Positions 1-8,675 of a stretch of DNA of 64,000 bases are shown piece after piece (the first letter of the stretch is position 1; each line of letters opens with the position of its first letter). The notes under the pieces were generated by a model. The model saw only the letters and a program-made list of their open reading frames with translations. It searched no databases and was not told the DNA's origin. Source of the stretch: Bathymodiolus brooksi (Eukaryota > Mollusca > Bivalvia > Mytilida > Modiolidae); assembly GCA_963680875.1 (NCBI GenBank), contig OY804575.1, forward strand, positions 27,137,034 to 27,201,033, written 5' to 3'. The translations under genes and the position numbers were made by a program.

Positions 1-118
1 AGGGTAGATCACCTATGTGTGGGTAGCTTTCAACAAGATATTCACAAGAAAAAATACATACTGAGAACTATTTTACCCAACTCGTATGTCGAATAAACCA
101 CGGTGACTTACATTACAG

Positions 119-195
119 GTCTTAAGTGTAGAATGTGTTTCTATGCAGAAGATATTACAAAGTGTGGAGCTACAACACAATGTCCAGACGGCGAA
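119..195 (+). CDS. Possible internal exon of a cysteine-rich secreted protein
   Basis: A 77-base stretch is bounded by a good acceptor (cattacag before 119) and a consensus donor (gaa then gtaagt at 196). In the open frame it encodes about 25 residues with the pattern CRMC, then KC, then QC, ending in PDGE. This spacing resembles the first half of the Cys-rich (Ly6-like) domains common in mollusc secreted proteins, where the next exon would start with the following Cys. The entry phase (two bases left over, gt) is the same as that of the ShKT exon at 4214, so both could belong to one plus-strand gene. No matching second-half exon was found between 196 and 4213, so this is a candidate only. 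Confidence 0.35.
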
Positions 196-924
196 GTAAG
201 TTTGTTTTACATGAACATGTGTTCGATGACGTTAGTGGCACGACAATCATTGCCCCCAACAGTCATGAATACGACAAAGCAAATTTCGACAGTCATTCAT
301 TCAAGGCTTTAATGTCCTCTCAGAAGTCTCTGTTTTCACCTAGACGAAACTAAAAATGCTTGTCCTGTCAAACATATTAGACTTGAAACAAGATGTGTCT
401 GCTATTTCTGCTCATCTTAGATAAGTGATGTGATTCTTCTTGCTTCGGAGTCTTTAGGCGAAGAACATTTAACTCGTAACTCAGCTAAAGCTCATTCTTC
501 TTCCTTGGCTTCTATTTCTGATGTTTTGTTCGCTGGAGGTGTCAAAATTCTATAAGCCTTATTTAGTATACGATCACTCAAGTAGACAACTCTGTTCTTG
601 ACCTATAATTGCTGTTTAACAGATTGCATTTTCGTTGGTTTCCGAGAAATAAGAGATCTGGTGGCCTCGGGGCTATTAAGAATTGCAATCCATTATATTC
701 TAATAGAATGCCGTATACCATGGTTTGCACATTTAAGCAGGGACGCGCACTCAGTACGCTCCCATCGAAATCTGCGCCTGGTATAACTGCAATATCGTTG
801 AAAGAAGTGTTGAACACCTATAGCATAACCGTATTACCACATAAGATAGCTTAATTCTCATTCATGGCGAAGTGTTTTTGATACAACTCATGCGTCGATA
901 TTCCTGTTTTGTTCATCAGTTAAA
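196..924. other. Intergenic or intronic; possible decayed coding remnant
   Basis: No intact gene is visible. Parts of 360-855 read like degraded protein-coding sequence: short open stretches in shifting frames, rich in Ser and Arg, the longest being 81 codons at 609-854. This suggests an old retroelement or pseudogene with several stops and frameshifts, but no family could be named. Confidence 0.2.
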
Positions 925-1071
925 CTAACCATATATATAAGTGAAATATTGTTGAAAGTTGCGCTAACCAAACTAATCAAAATATATAAGTGAAATATTG
1001 TTGAAAGTTGCGCTAACCAAACTAATCAAAATATATAAGTGAAATATTGTTGAAAGTTGCGCTAAGCACAC
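925..1071. repeat. 49-bp tandem repeat, about 3 copies, derived from a SINE tail
   Basis: The unit repeats at a spacing of 49 bp (gcgctaacc at 961 and again at 1010). Its core, gaaatattgttgaaagttgc, is the reverse complement of the conserved segment found in the SINEs near 39140, 39990 and 41705. The array therefore looks like the tail of a plus-strand SINE that expanded in tandem. Confidence 0.8.
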
Positions 1072-1789
1072 AGCACAACCAAACAAATACTACTGCATAT
1101 TGTGTATGTGGTATGTTTTAATGAATATTGTCAAGAAAAGTTTGCAGATAATAATGTCTCGAGAAATTACAGATATGTTTCATAGTTGGAATTCTTATTT
1201 TATTTGCCAGAAGTTTGTCAAAACGTGCTTAGAATTAGACATTGGAAAATCATTATGGTAACATGCTTGCGACAGGATAAGCATGACCTCTCGAAGTAAA
1301 TCTTTCACTTCAGTTCCTTAGTGAAACTACCCTAAGTTAATCCGTCTGTGTTTCCCAGGTGTTGTTTTGTTTATCTGTACATATTGTAATTTTTCGTTTT
1401 GTTCCTTAAATCCTATATTTTTGGTTAAAACAATATTTGGCTTTAACTTTATTTTCAGCATTGTGGGATACACACATTTTCTAGTATTTCTGGTTTTAAA
1501 AGATACCACGCCGGATGTCTTTCCACGGAAGTAAGTTGAAACTTAGATTTTGCATATTTTCTTACAAACAATGTTGTTTTCAATGGTGGCACTATATGTT
1601 TATTTATTTTACCTGATTCTCAACTATCTTAATATATTAAAGGAAAATAGTTTGGACATTGCATTGGTAGAGTACAAGACCAGGAAAGATTGTATGGCAC
1701 AAGACCATTAAAATAATCAGATGAGAACCGAGAAAAGATATTAAAATTATGTGGCTTTCCAATTGTTTCACTTCAAGCGTATCTGATTA
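1072..1789. other. No gene seen
   Basis: AT-rich sequence without a supported exon, RNA gene or clear repeat. Short open frames here lack domain features or convincing splice sites. Confidence 0.5.
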
Positions 1790-1945
1790 AGATTATTATA
1801 GAAACGCCTCGTGCGCACTAAATTAGATATCTACATTTTTATAATAACCCAGGGGTCGATGAAAGAAATGGATTGATTAATTGACTTATTGGCCGGTTGT
1901 TTAACGTCAAATGGGTAGCATTTCAAATAAAACATGGTTTTAGCT
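1790..1945. repeat. Dispersed repeat fragment (gcgcactaaatta family plus adjoining piece)
   Basis: The segment around 1800-1840 (cgcctcgtgcgcactaaatt followed by tatctac) recurs near 63753-63793. The following segment with gattgattaattgac and a ttgtttaacgtc core resembles another short repeat that is common in mussel DNA; that second part is recognised from general knowledge, not from a second copy in this window. Confidence 0.5.
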
Positions 1946-2569
1946 CACTTGAACAATTATACTCATAAAGTTATTTTTTAGATTGTAAAATCATTTTAAC
2001 CAAACAACTACAATCAAATTCCACACCCGTCCCATACTTTTGTTGTATGCCGCTATCCAGATTGCGTTTTGACATTCTCATAGCAAGGGAAATTTCACAT
2101 GAGAAAGTTCGTGTTACAACCAGAAGCCTGTGATTTGATATACACGTGACGTGACTCAATATTGTGTTCTATATGGATGAAACTAATAATTGAAAGAAGA
2201 ACACACAGCACCTTTTAAATCATCTGGTTTCACTTCCGTTATCTTTTGGGAGTACATGCTATCCGATCTTCTGCTTATTTTGAATTTCATGTTTGACTGT
2301 TGTTTTGTTAATTCGGATTTAGATTTTTGTACTGTTTCTTCTAATTGATATTTTACATTTACCTTGAACCAATAGAACAAACATACAAACAATGATGTAT
2401 TTGGTTGTGTTACCCTAAACATATTGTTTTCTTCTCGTAGATTGAACTTAATATTTTAAAATTGTACACATCGTTTTAGGTTTGCGATGGGAAACTAGTG
2501 GCTCCGATAAACATTGTTGGCAGACGTAGACGAAGGCAGGTAAACACTGTATCAATAAAGTGTTGTGAC
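1946..2569. other. No gene seen
   Basis: AT-rich DNA. Minus-strand open frames of 60-80 codons occur but have biased, low-complexity composition, no domain motif and no splice context that would support an exon. Confidence 0.5.
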
Positions 2570-3520
2570 ACCGATCTTTGTAATGTAGACCCAGATAATG
2601 TACCAACAGGTAAAGAATCGTTACAAGTGTAGACACAGTGCTATATAGACCTACATATTATACCAATTGTTATGGTAAATCAACAGTCATATAAGCAATG
2701 CAATATAGACACAAATCATGTACTCACGGATAGACAATTATACCAACAGATATATAAACAGTGTAATGTGGACCCAACTATTGTACCAACAGGTAACCAA
2801 GTTAGCATAGTAATAAAAATGGACTTCAGACTAAGAAGAGTTTGAAGATACCAAAGGGGTTGTCAGAATCCGTAAATCGAAGGACAGACAATACAATGTC
2901 CAAAAAAAGGACAAACAACGATCTACAAAACATACACATAAACGAAAGATCAAGTAACACGAACCCCACTAAAAACCGGAGGTGAACTCATATTCTCCGG
3001 AAGGGTAGGCAGTTCCTGCTCCACTGGTGGCACCCGTCATGTTAATCTAGTTACAAATCCGACGATAAGCCATGAACGAGGAAAGGACCGGAAAATGTTT
3101 ACGACAAGTGGAACATATATGTGGTCATTTGTGACACAGATATTGTACTACAAGGTATAAAAAAATGTACTGATAGCTATAAAATCAGTGTAATGTGGAC
3201 CAAATTATTATATCAACAGGTACAACAACAATGTATATATAAACCTATACATTGCAACATCAGGTATAGTAACAATGTGATGTAGACTAAAATATTGTAC
3301 CAACAAATAAAAAAATATATACCGGCAGGTATAATATAAACACACATAATGTACCACAATAAAAACAAATATACTAAAAGACATATACCTTGCACAGTAA
3401 TCAAGTATATTGCAATAATGCATTAATGTAAGTCTACTTTCCTTATTATAACCTGACAACACCCACGGAATTGTAAACAAGTACACCGACGGGCATTGAA
3501 ACCATGTAATGTAAAAATAA
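2570..3520. repeat. Decayed minisatellite, interrupted by a dispersed repeat
   Basis: A motif like tgtaatgtagacccaaatat followed by tgtaccaacaggta recurs with many changes near 2580, 2640, 2700, 2763, 3190, 3230, 3276, 3345 and 3505, at irregular spacing of about 40-65 bp. The regular series stops between about 2815 and 3185, where a different repeat is inserted. Confidence 0.65.
2866..3060. repeat. Dispersed mussel-type repeat (CACTAAAAACCGG family)
   Basis: This block shares ccgtaaatcgaaggacagac, the ggacaaacaacgatctac segment and the cactaaaaaccgg segment with blocks at 6698-6850 (and its three array copies) and, more distantly, at 40966-41175. Its right half, with the ctccggaagggtaggcag motif and a tggcacccgt end, matches a repeat I recognise as frequent in Mytilus sequences. 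It splits the decayed minisatellite around it. Confidence 0.75.
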
Positions 3521-3965
3521 ATGGGGAAATGCGAAATGAGGATAATTTATCCATTACCTGTGATCATCCCCGTGTCTTTAATCTGACAATGTTGTAATGA
3601 ACGAATATCTAGCCATACTAGTGCTGTACAACATAATTTATTGGCACTTTGCGGTTTCAGCGATTGTTGATCAATAATGACATACAAAGCGACAGGCACA
3701 AAAAAAAAGACATTTCTGATAGCTTTCTCAGTTGTTTTTGGTCTATTTTCATTGGCCAATGATGTTACGCTAGACAATCATTGACTGCAGCATTGACATA
3801 TTGATCATATTTATATCAACAAAGTTTGTTTTTGTTATTGTCTGCAGTATTTCAACATTTTGTTTTATAATGACATCTGAACAGTAAAGTGGTAAATCAG
3901 AACTAACCAGAAAATACAAACAAAGACTACATATAAAGTAAAGCATGTAGTTTTCATGCATAGTG
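3521..3965. other. No gene seen
   Basis: AT-rich sequence; open frames of 67-76 codons on the minus strand have no supporting features. Confidence 0.45.
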
Positions 3966-4145
3966 TTCCACATGGCCTGGTTGTCTAACAGTTAAGGAAT
4001 TCTGACCTCAGGCCTAACACCACTAACAAGTTCTAAGGCGTAGACATCCACCTCAACACTGTATATGTTGTAACTGCCCAGGGTTTTCTCTGCAACAAAT
4101 CTGATAATCTTGATATAGCTGAAAGTGACGATAAATACCAATAAC
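3966..4145 (+). repeat. Old tRNA-derived SINE, plus orientation
   Basis: The left end, tggcctggttgtctaacagt, is a tRNA-like head, and the right end carries gatatagctgaaagtgacg, the reverse complement of the conserved segment of the minus-strand SINEs at 39121, 39965 and 41681. The internal promoter B box is degraded (caagttctaagg), which fits an old copy. It lies just upstream of the ShKT exon, probably in its intron. Confidence 0.65.
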
Positions 4146-4213
4146 CTCCAATGTTCAACTACTAGAGGTTCTTCAATTCGAATGAATTACAACACTATAT
4201 GTATTTTTACCAG

Positions 4214-4758
4214 GTTTACCAACCACATCTAACAGCGCATTAAATCAGTCCACCACAGAGACGGAACACATGACAACTTCGCCTGCCGTAACATCGGGGT
4301 TACAGACAGCATCATCAACAAAGTCCACATCTACATGTGTTGACCATCCCGACTGTCAGCTTCTTCTGCAACAGTTCCCTATCTGTAACGCTTCTAACTC
4401 AGTCATGAATATATGTCCAAAAACATGTGGATCTTGTGCGATGACAACCACACCTTCCACTTGTATGGACAAGTCAGAAGACTGTCAAATTTTAATTGCC
4501 CATTTCCATGTTTGCACAGATATTGAATTTTCTTTAGAAAAATGTCAAAAGTCATGTAGCTTATGTAACTACCATACTACTACAATGTCCAACAGAGAAA
4601 CACCAATGCTTTTTACATCACCAAACAGAGAAACACCAGTAACTTCTACATCACCAAACAGAGAAACACCAGTACCTTCAACATTACTAAATAGAGAAAC
4701 ACCAATGCCTTCAACAGTACCAAATAGAGAAACTCCACCGCAAATACTGCAGTACTAG
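4214..4758 (+). CDS. Last exon of a secreted protein with two ShKT domains
   Basis: The exon begins after a pyrimidine-rich acceptor (tatttttaccag ending at 4213), is entered with two leftover bases, and stays open to TAG at 4756-4758. It encodes a Thr/Ser-rich linker, then two six-cysteine ShKT domains: the first runs from CVDHPDC to KTCGSC, the second from CMDKSEDC to CSLC. The tail has about five 11-residue repeats beginning NRETP. ShKT domains are common in mollusc extracellular proteins, often as protein-protein or matrix modules; nothing here indicates a venom toxin. Upstream exons, including a signal peptide, were not identified. The ATG at 4270 is internal to the exon and is unlikely to be the real start. 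The sequence from 4574 onward is part of the array, so only this copy is joined to the rest of the gene. Confidence 0.75.
4591..4740 (+). repeat. 33-bp coding repeats (NRETP tail)
   Basis: The core agagaaacacca recurs every 33 bp or so, encoding NRETP followed by a variable MPST- or VPST-like stretch. The last unit is cut short (NRETPPQ) before the stop. In A2-A4 the first unit reads NKETP because of one base change. Confidence 0.8.
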
Positions 4759-6182
4759 AATTTGTATTTAAAAACCTGCATGAATTTTGATACCCTATAA
4801 ATCACCATACATCTTTGAAAAATGAAAGTTTGTCCCAAAGCGTAATACAACTTTCTTTATATAAATTCATTTGCACTATCCGATCTTATCAAAACAAATT
4901 TTTCACAATGAAGAAATCAGGAACCGGTTTCTAGTAATTTCTTGTAACATAAATTATAGCTACACAGTATATTCAAATAAGAAGCTTGGACATTTTTGAT
5001 AAAAGTTAGTCCCCAATATAGCAGTACTTTTTTTTATCCCTAAAAATTGTTTGCGAACTCGTAAAAAATTTTCACTTACTAGTTTCAATTTGGAAATAAA
5101 TTGAACATAAATGAGCTACCGGGTATATGACATTTTTTTTGCAAGAAATGCCAATATGAATTGTAAGAATATTATTTTGAAATAAATGATATGTTAATAT
5201 TTTGATTTGATGTTTATTGAGAATAGTAGATAATAAGAACTATATACCTGGTTAGTTTATTATGACAATACAAGATATCACCTAGAAATAGCACAGGATG
5301 TCCGCAGGAACACGTCACCTTCGTTCTTCACTCTCTCTGTCGACTATCGTCCGTAATATTAGGAAAATTCACCTTTTTTCAATACAGCTTGACCAAATAA
5401 TTATTTAGGAAATAATTCAACTTAGATCGTACTCACAAAGTTTGTGTTTTTGAACCGATGATAAGTTCAATTTAGTCACCCTACCTAAATCAAGAACGTT
5501 TGAGAGACTCTTACAGAAATGTAAAAAATAGTTATTTGCCTATGTTCCTCATTCACGACTTGTCACTTGATTTATAACAAGAGTATTACGAAGGATGCTT
5601 CTAGCGGTGCATGAACTACTTTACCTTCCAGATTACCATAGTTCACCACGGTTTTTATTGTGGTTCGTATTGCTCAATCTTTAGTTTTTGTAGATCATTG
5701 TTTGCCCTTTTGTCCCTTTTCTTTGGTCATTGTATTCTCTATCTTCTTCGACTTACGGCTTCTGATTACCCCTTTGGTATCTTCAAACCTTTCAGAGAAT
5801 TATAAATGATATTGTTTTGTTAGCTTTACAGCAGTACACGATACATACTTTATAAGTGTCCGATTTATGACTATTTTTAAATAACAATATCTACAATGCA
5901 AAATCTGATTTGTTGTTGGCTTGATAATGGGGGTATGAAAAACACATGTCGACACGAGATTTGGAAAACAACTAATTGCATAGTGTCTGTGATTTGCGTT
6001 CTTTTCCTATACCTGAATATTCTAACAATGGACATATTTAAAAAAAAAAAAAAAATTAGCACAAAATAGACCGTTTTGAAAATATAAAGCCAACCTTTTC
6101 CCGATTTATTTCGTGAACATGCCACCCAAAAATTTGTCGTCACTACAGTATATGATCACTAGTAGTTTCAATGGACCAATTC
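4759..6182. other. 3' UTR and spacer of segment A; contains a mussel-type repeat
   Basis: No gene is seen. The first part is the likely 3' UTR of the ShKT gene. Around 5635-5800 (tagatcattgtttgcccttt, then ttacccctttggtatcttc) the sequence resembles a very common mussel dispersed repeat; its 64-codon open frame is repeat-derived. The same stretch recurs in A2 (14318-15739), A3 (23896-25317) and A4 (33474-34895). Confidence 0.55.
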
Positions 6183-6282
6183 AGAAATGACGTTGCATTA
6201 TGGGTAAAAAAAATTACGAGGACGCTACGACGCCATATTTATTGAGCCAGAAAACGTAAACAAAATCAGCTGAGCCGTAACA

Positions 6283-6693
6283 ATGCCAAATATTTGCATC
6301 ATTTGTCACAGGACTTCCAGAAAATTCAAAAATATCAATTTCATACCATTTCCTAAGAAATTTGAAATACGAGAAAAATGGTTGAAAGCCCTTAAATTGA
6401 CTGAAAACGATCTGAAAGCGTCAAGTCGAGTTTACTCTTTTCATTTCTTTGATGGCGAACGTAAGAAAAATGACGTTCCGTCTCTCGAAATTGGAGAAAA
6501 ATATGGTGCAAAGAGTGGTAGGAAAAATCCTAAAGATAAAATGAGACAATATGAAAAGAACCAAGTGAAGCAAAACGGCAAAAAATTTAATAATACTTCC
6601 CAAAAATCTCCCCACCCGGAGGTCACAAGCTTGCCGGTATCTGAACTTAATCATGTTGAGAAAATCGAAGTGGGACCGTCTGCCGTTTGGTGA
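6283..6693 (+). CDS. THAP-like zinc-finger ORF, A1 copy (degenerate finger)
   Basis: The 136-codon ORF starts at an ATG with a plausible context (gtaacaatg). Residues 1-60 have the layout of a THAP DNA-binding domain: Cys5 and Cys8, the conserved FPK near 23-25, Trp33, and an SFHF segment with His54. THAP fingers use a C2CH set of zinc ligands, and the third ligand, expected just before SFHF, is Tyr51 here. The C-terminal 75 residues are Lys/Asn-rich and have no recognised domain. The ORF may be a first exon (a gtatct donor-like site lies near 6635) or a relic of a gene or DNA transposon that used a THAP domain. All four copies share the Tyr, so the change predates the array. Confidence 0.55.
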   Translation: MPNICIICHRTSRKFKNINFIPFPKKFEIREKWLKALKLTENDLKASSRVYSFHFFDGERKKNDVPSLEIGEKYGAKSGRKNPKDKMRQYEKNQVKQNGKKFNNTSQKSPHPEVTSLPVSELNHVEKIEVGPSAVW

Positions 6694-6697
6694 TAAC

Positions 6698-6850
6698 GTT
6701 AAGAATCCGTAAATCGAAGGACAGACAACACAATTGCCAAACAAAAAGAAAAAGGACAAAAGGACAAACAACGATCTACGAAACATGCACATAAAACTAA
6801 ACTAAAGATGGAGTAACACGAACTCCACTAAAAACCGGGAGTAAATGGAG
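6698..6850. repeat. Dispersed mussel-type repeat inside A1
   Basis: Shares the aatccgtaaatcgaaggaca start and the cactaaaaaccggg end with the block at 2866-3060. It directly follows the stop of the THAP-like ORF, so the ORF's 3' end may be repeat-derived. Copies lie at about 16255-16408, 25833-25986 and 35411-35564. Confidence 0.75.
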
Positions 6851-6961
6851 ACAAACTTTTAAAAAAAAAGAATATAATTGATATTCATTTTCATCTTTGT
6901 CACACATATTATATATAAACAGCTACACAATGATTTACAATGATAAAAAAATGGATATAAT

Positions 6962-8187
6962 TTATCTGTAGGACGACCTACTTCTATGTCTACCACCTTG
7001 TGACCTTGAACTATCCTGTCGTTTGAAACCCGATTCTCGTTCGTTATTGTGACGACCTCTTTGGTCTCTATAGCTATCTCTATATCTGTCATGGTCAGAC
7101 GATTGTTTATTATTGGATGATCGCATGCGCGACGTGGAATTACTACGTTGTTTCCCTTGGTCTCCTCGTCGGGACCGCATCCCTTCATTTTCTATATCGT
7201 CGACATCCTTGTGTCTTCTATGTGAGTCAGTACGTCCCCTTCTTTGACTAGATGATCTCTCGCTGGTATGTCTGTTATCGCGTTTTCTGTGGTCATCATA
7301 TCGATCATCGCGATATCTACTATCATCATATCGATCATCGCGATATTTACGATCATCGTATCGATCATCGCGATATCTACGATCATCATATCGATCGTTT
7401 TGTCTATTCTGTCTATCGTGATATCGATCTGAAACCGATGATAGATAAGTAGCACCGCTATCGTCCGTGTGAACACTTTCTGTTTTATGTCTGTGACCAG
7501 TACTATTTCTGTGTTCATTGTTATATTTATCATGTTTATGTTTCATATCGTCTCTGTGAGTATACCTCCCCCTTCCTTTATCATCTGAATCATCATCTTC
7601 ATCGTCTCTACTTTTGTGTCTTTTAGACATTTCTCTATCTCTTCCTCTAGATTCTATTCTATCTCTGTGTCTGTCTCTCTCCTTTTCATTCTTTTTCACA
7701 GAATCACTTCTCTCTTTATGTTTGTTCCCTTCTCTTTCAGTTTTTCTCACTGAGTCACCACGAGATCGTGTCTCCTTTGAGGACAAATTATCATGGTATT
7801 TTTCTTTTTCACTCTTTCTAGCGGAATCAACAACATCCGGATAGTTTATATTCTCTTCCTCTCTATCATTTCGATAACTCCTTCTACTTTTTTTATCTCT
7901 CGAAAACTCCTCTTGATTCGAACGATTGTTTTGATCCGTACTGTTATGGCTTTTCACGTCTTTTGCATGTTCCCCTTTTATGTTTGAAGACGCCACACTT
8001 GTTCCGTCATTTGAAAAACCATGATTGTCATAACTTTTAGATGATCTAGATTTAGATATGCCGTCACTGCTAGTTGAATCTTTCTCACTTTTTTTCGAAA
8101 CATCCGAGAACGCAACATGTGAATGAGATCGGAAGGATCTTCTGCTACTCCCCGGAGCAATTCCACAGTTCGACAATGGTTGTTCAG
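6962..8187 (-). pseudogene. Detached last exon of an Arg/Ser/Asp-rich protein (A1)
   Basis: On the minus strand a strong acceptor (tttttctttacag, just above 8187) opens an exon of about 408 codons ending at TAA in 6962-6964. The product is very hydrophilic, rich in Arg, Ser, Asp, Lys and His, with RS, RD and ERD runs and four 10-residue repeats of the RYDDRxYRDD type; it ends RSRSSYR. Such low-complexity RS/RD tails occur in nuclear RNA-processing proteins, but no structured domain is present, so the protein is not named. The upstream exons should lie at higher coordinates; here the LINE L1 intervenes and then unrelated DNA, so this copy is probably not part of a working gene. Confidence 0.6.
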
Positions 8188-8675
8188 CTGTAAAGAAAAA
8201 TAAGAAGATATTGTTATTACCAAATATGACATAATTATTCCCTATCATAGTGTTGCCATTTAAACTATCAGAGGAACGACTGAAACAAAGTTCATTAAGA
8301 AAAAATATATAACGTCTACGTGTTTATTTGACATGTTTGGCTTTCACGTGTCTTTCCACTATGGCAAACATACTTTTTCTGAAAGCTAAACCGAAAATAT
8401 TGTTAGTTAAAATAAAAAAAATACTCAGGTTATGTCCCCTTGGTGATAGACGTGTCTAACATTACTCTTGCAAGTTTTCGTTAATTATATGTGTTTTACT
8501 GGATATATTCAGAAGATATTTGGTGAGATCACACAATTTTACACGAAAACAAACATAATTAACTTTCCATGATCAGAAACATTACAGAATGTGATATTTA
8601 CTTTGTTTACATGTTCCAACATTACACAACTATGAGCTGTACTCACTTTTTCAATTGACGACTTTCTCACATATA

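Larger units (their letters stand above)
4574..8425. repeat. Array segment A1 (3,852 bp)
   Basis: First copy of segment A. Its left edge (atactactacaatg) is continuous with the ShKT exon and its right edge (ending aatact) abuts the LINE L1. It differs from A2-A4 by lacking a 21-base stretch near 6870, by a longer A run near 6040, and by several single-base changes, including one that gives Phe instead of Leu in the Arg/Ser-rich exon. Confidence 0.9.

Noticed and set aside
4321..4566. Reading the ShKT gene as a venom or potassium-channel toxin
   Set aside because: ShKT modules are widespread in ordinary secreted proteins; the Thr-rich linker, two domains and repeat tail do not indicate a toxin.
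5611..5805. 64-codon ORF (MNYFTFQITIV...) as a small membrane protein
   Set aside because: It lies in a dispersed repeat, and its hydrophobic composition comes from T-rich DNA.
6421..6792. Minus-strand 123-codon frame opposite the THAP-like ORF
   Set aside because: It is rich in Phe and Leu, as expected from the antisense of a Lys-rich ORF, and has no domain.
7252..7844. Plus-strand open frames over the Arg/Ser/Asp-rich exon (His/Asp-rich and Ser/Leu-rich)
   Set aside because: They are antisense shadows of a repetitive coding exon and recur unchanged in every A copy.
8188..8248. ATG-led N-terminus (MIGNNYVIF...) for the Arg/Ser/Asp-rich ORF
   Set aside because: A strong splice acceptor lies between this start and the charged sequence; the 20 extra residues are encoded by the pyrimidine-rich end of an intron.
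8655..8675. Upstream start of LINE ORF1 at 8655
   Set aside because: The codon there is TTG; the first ATG in frame is at 8676.
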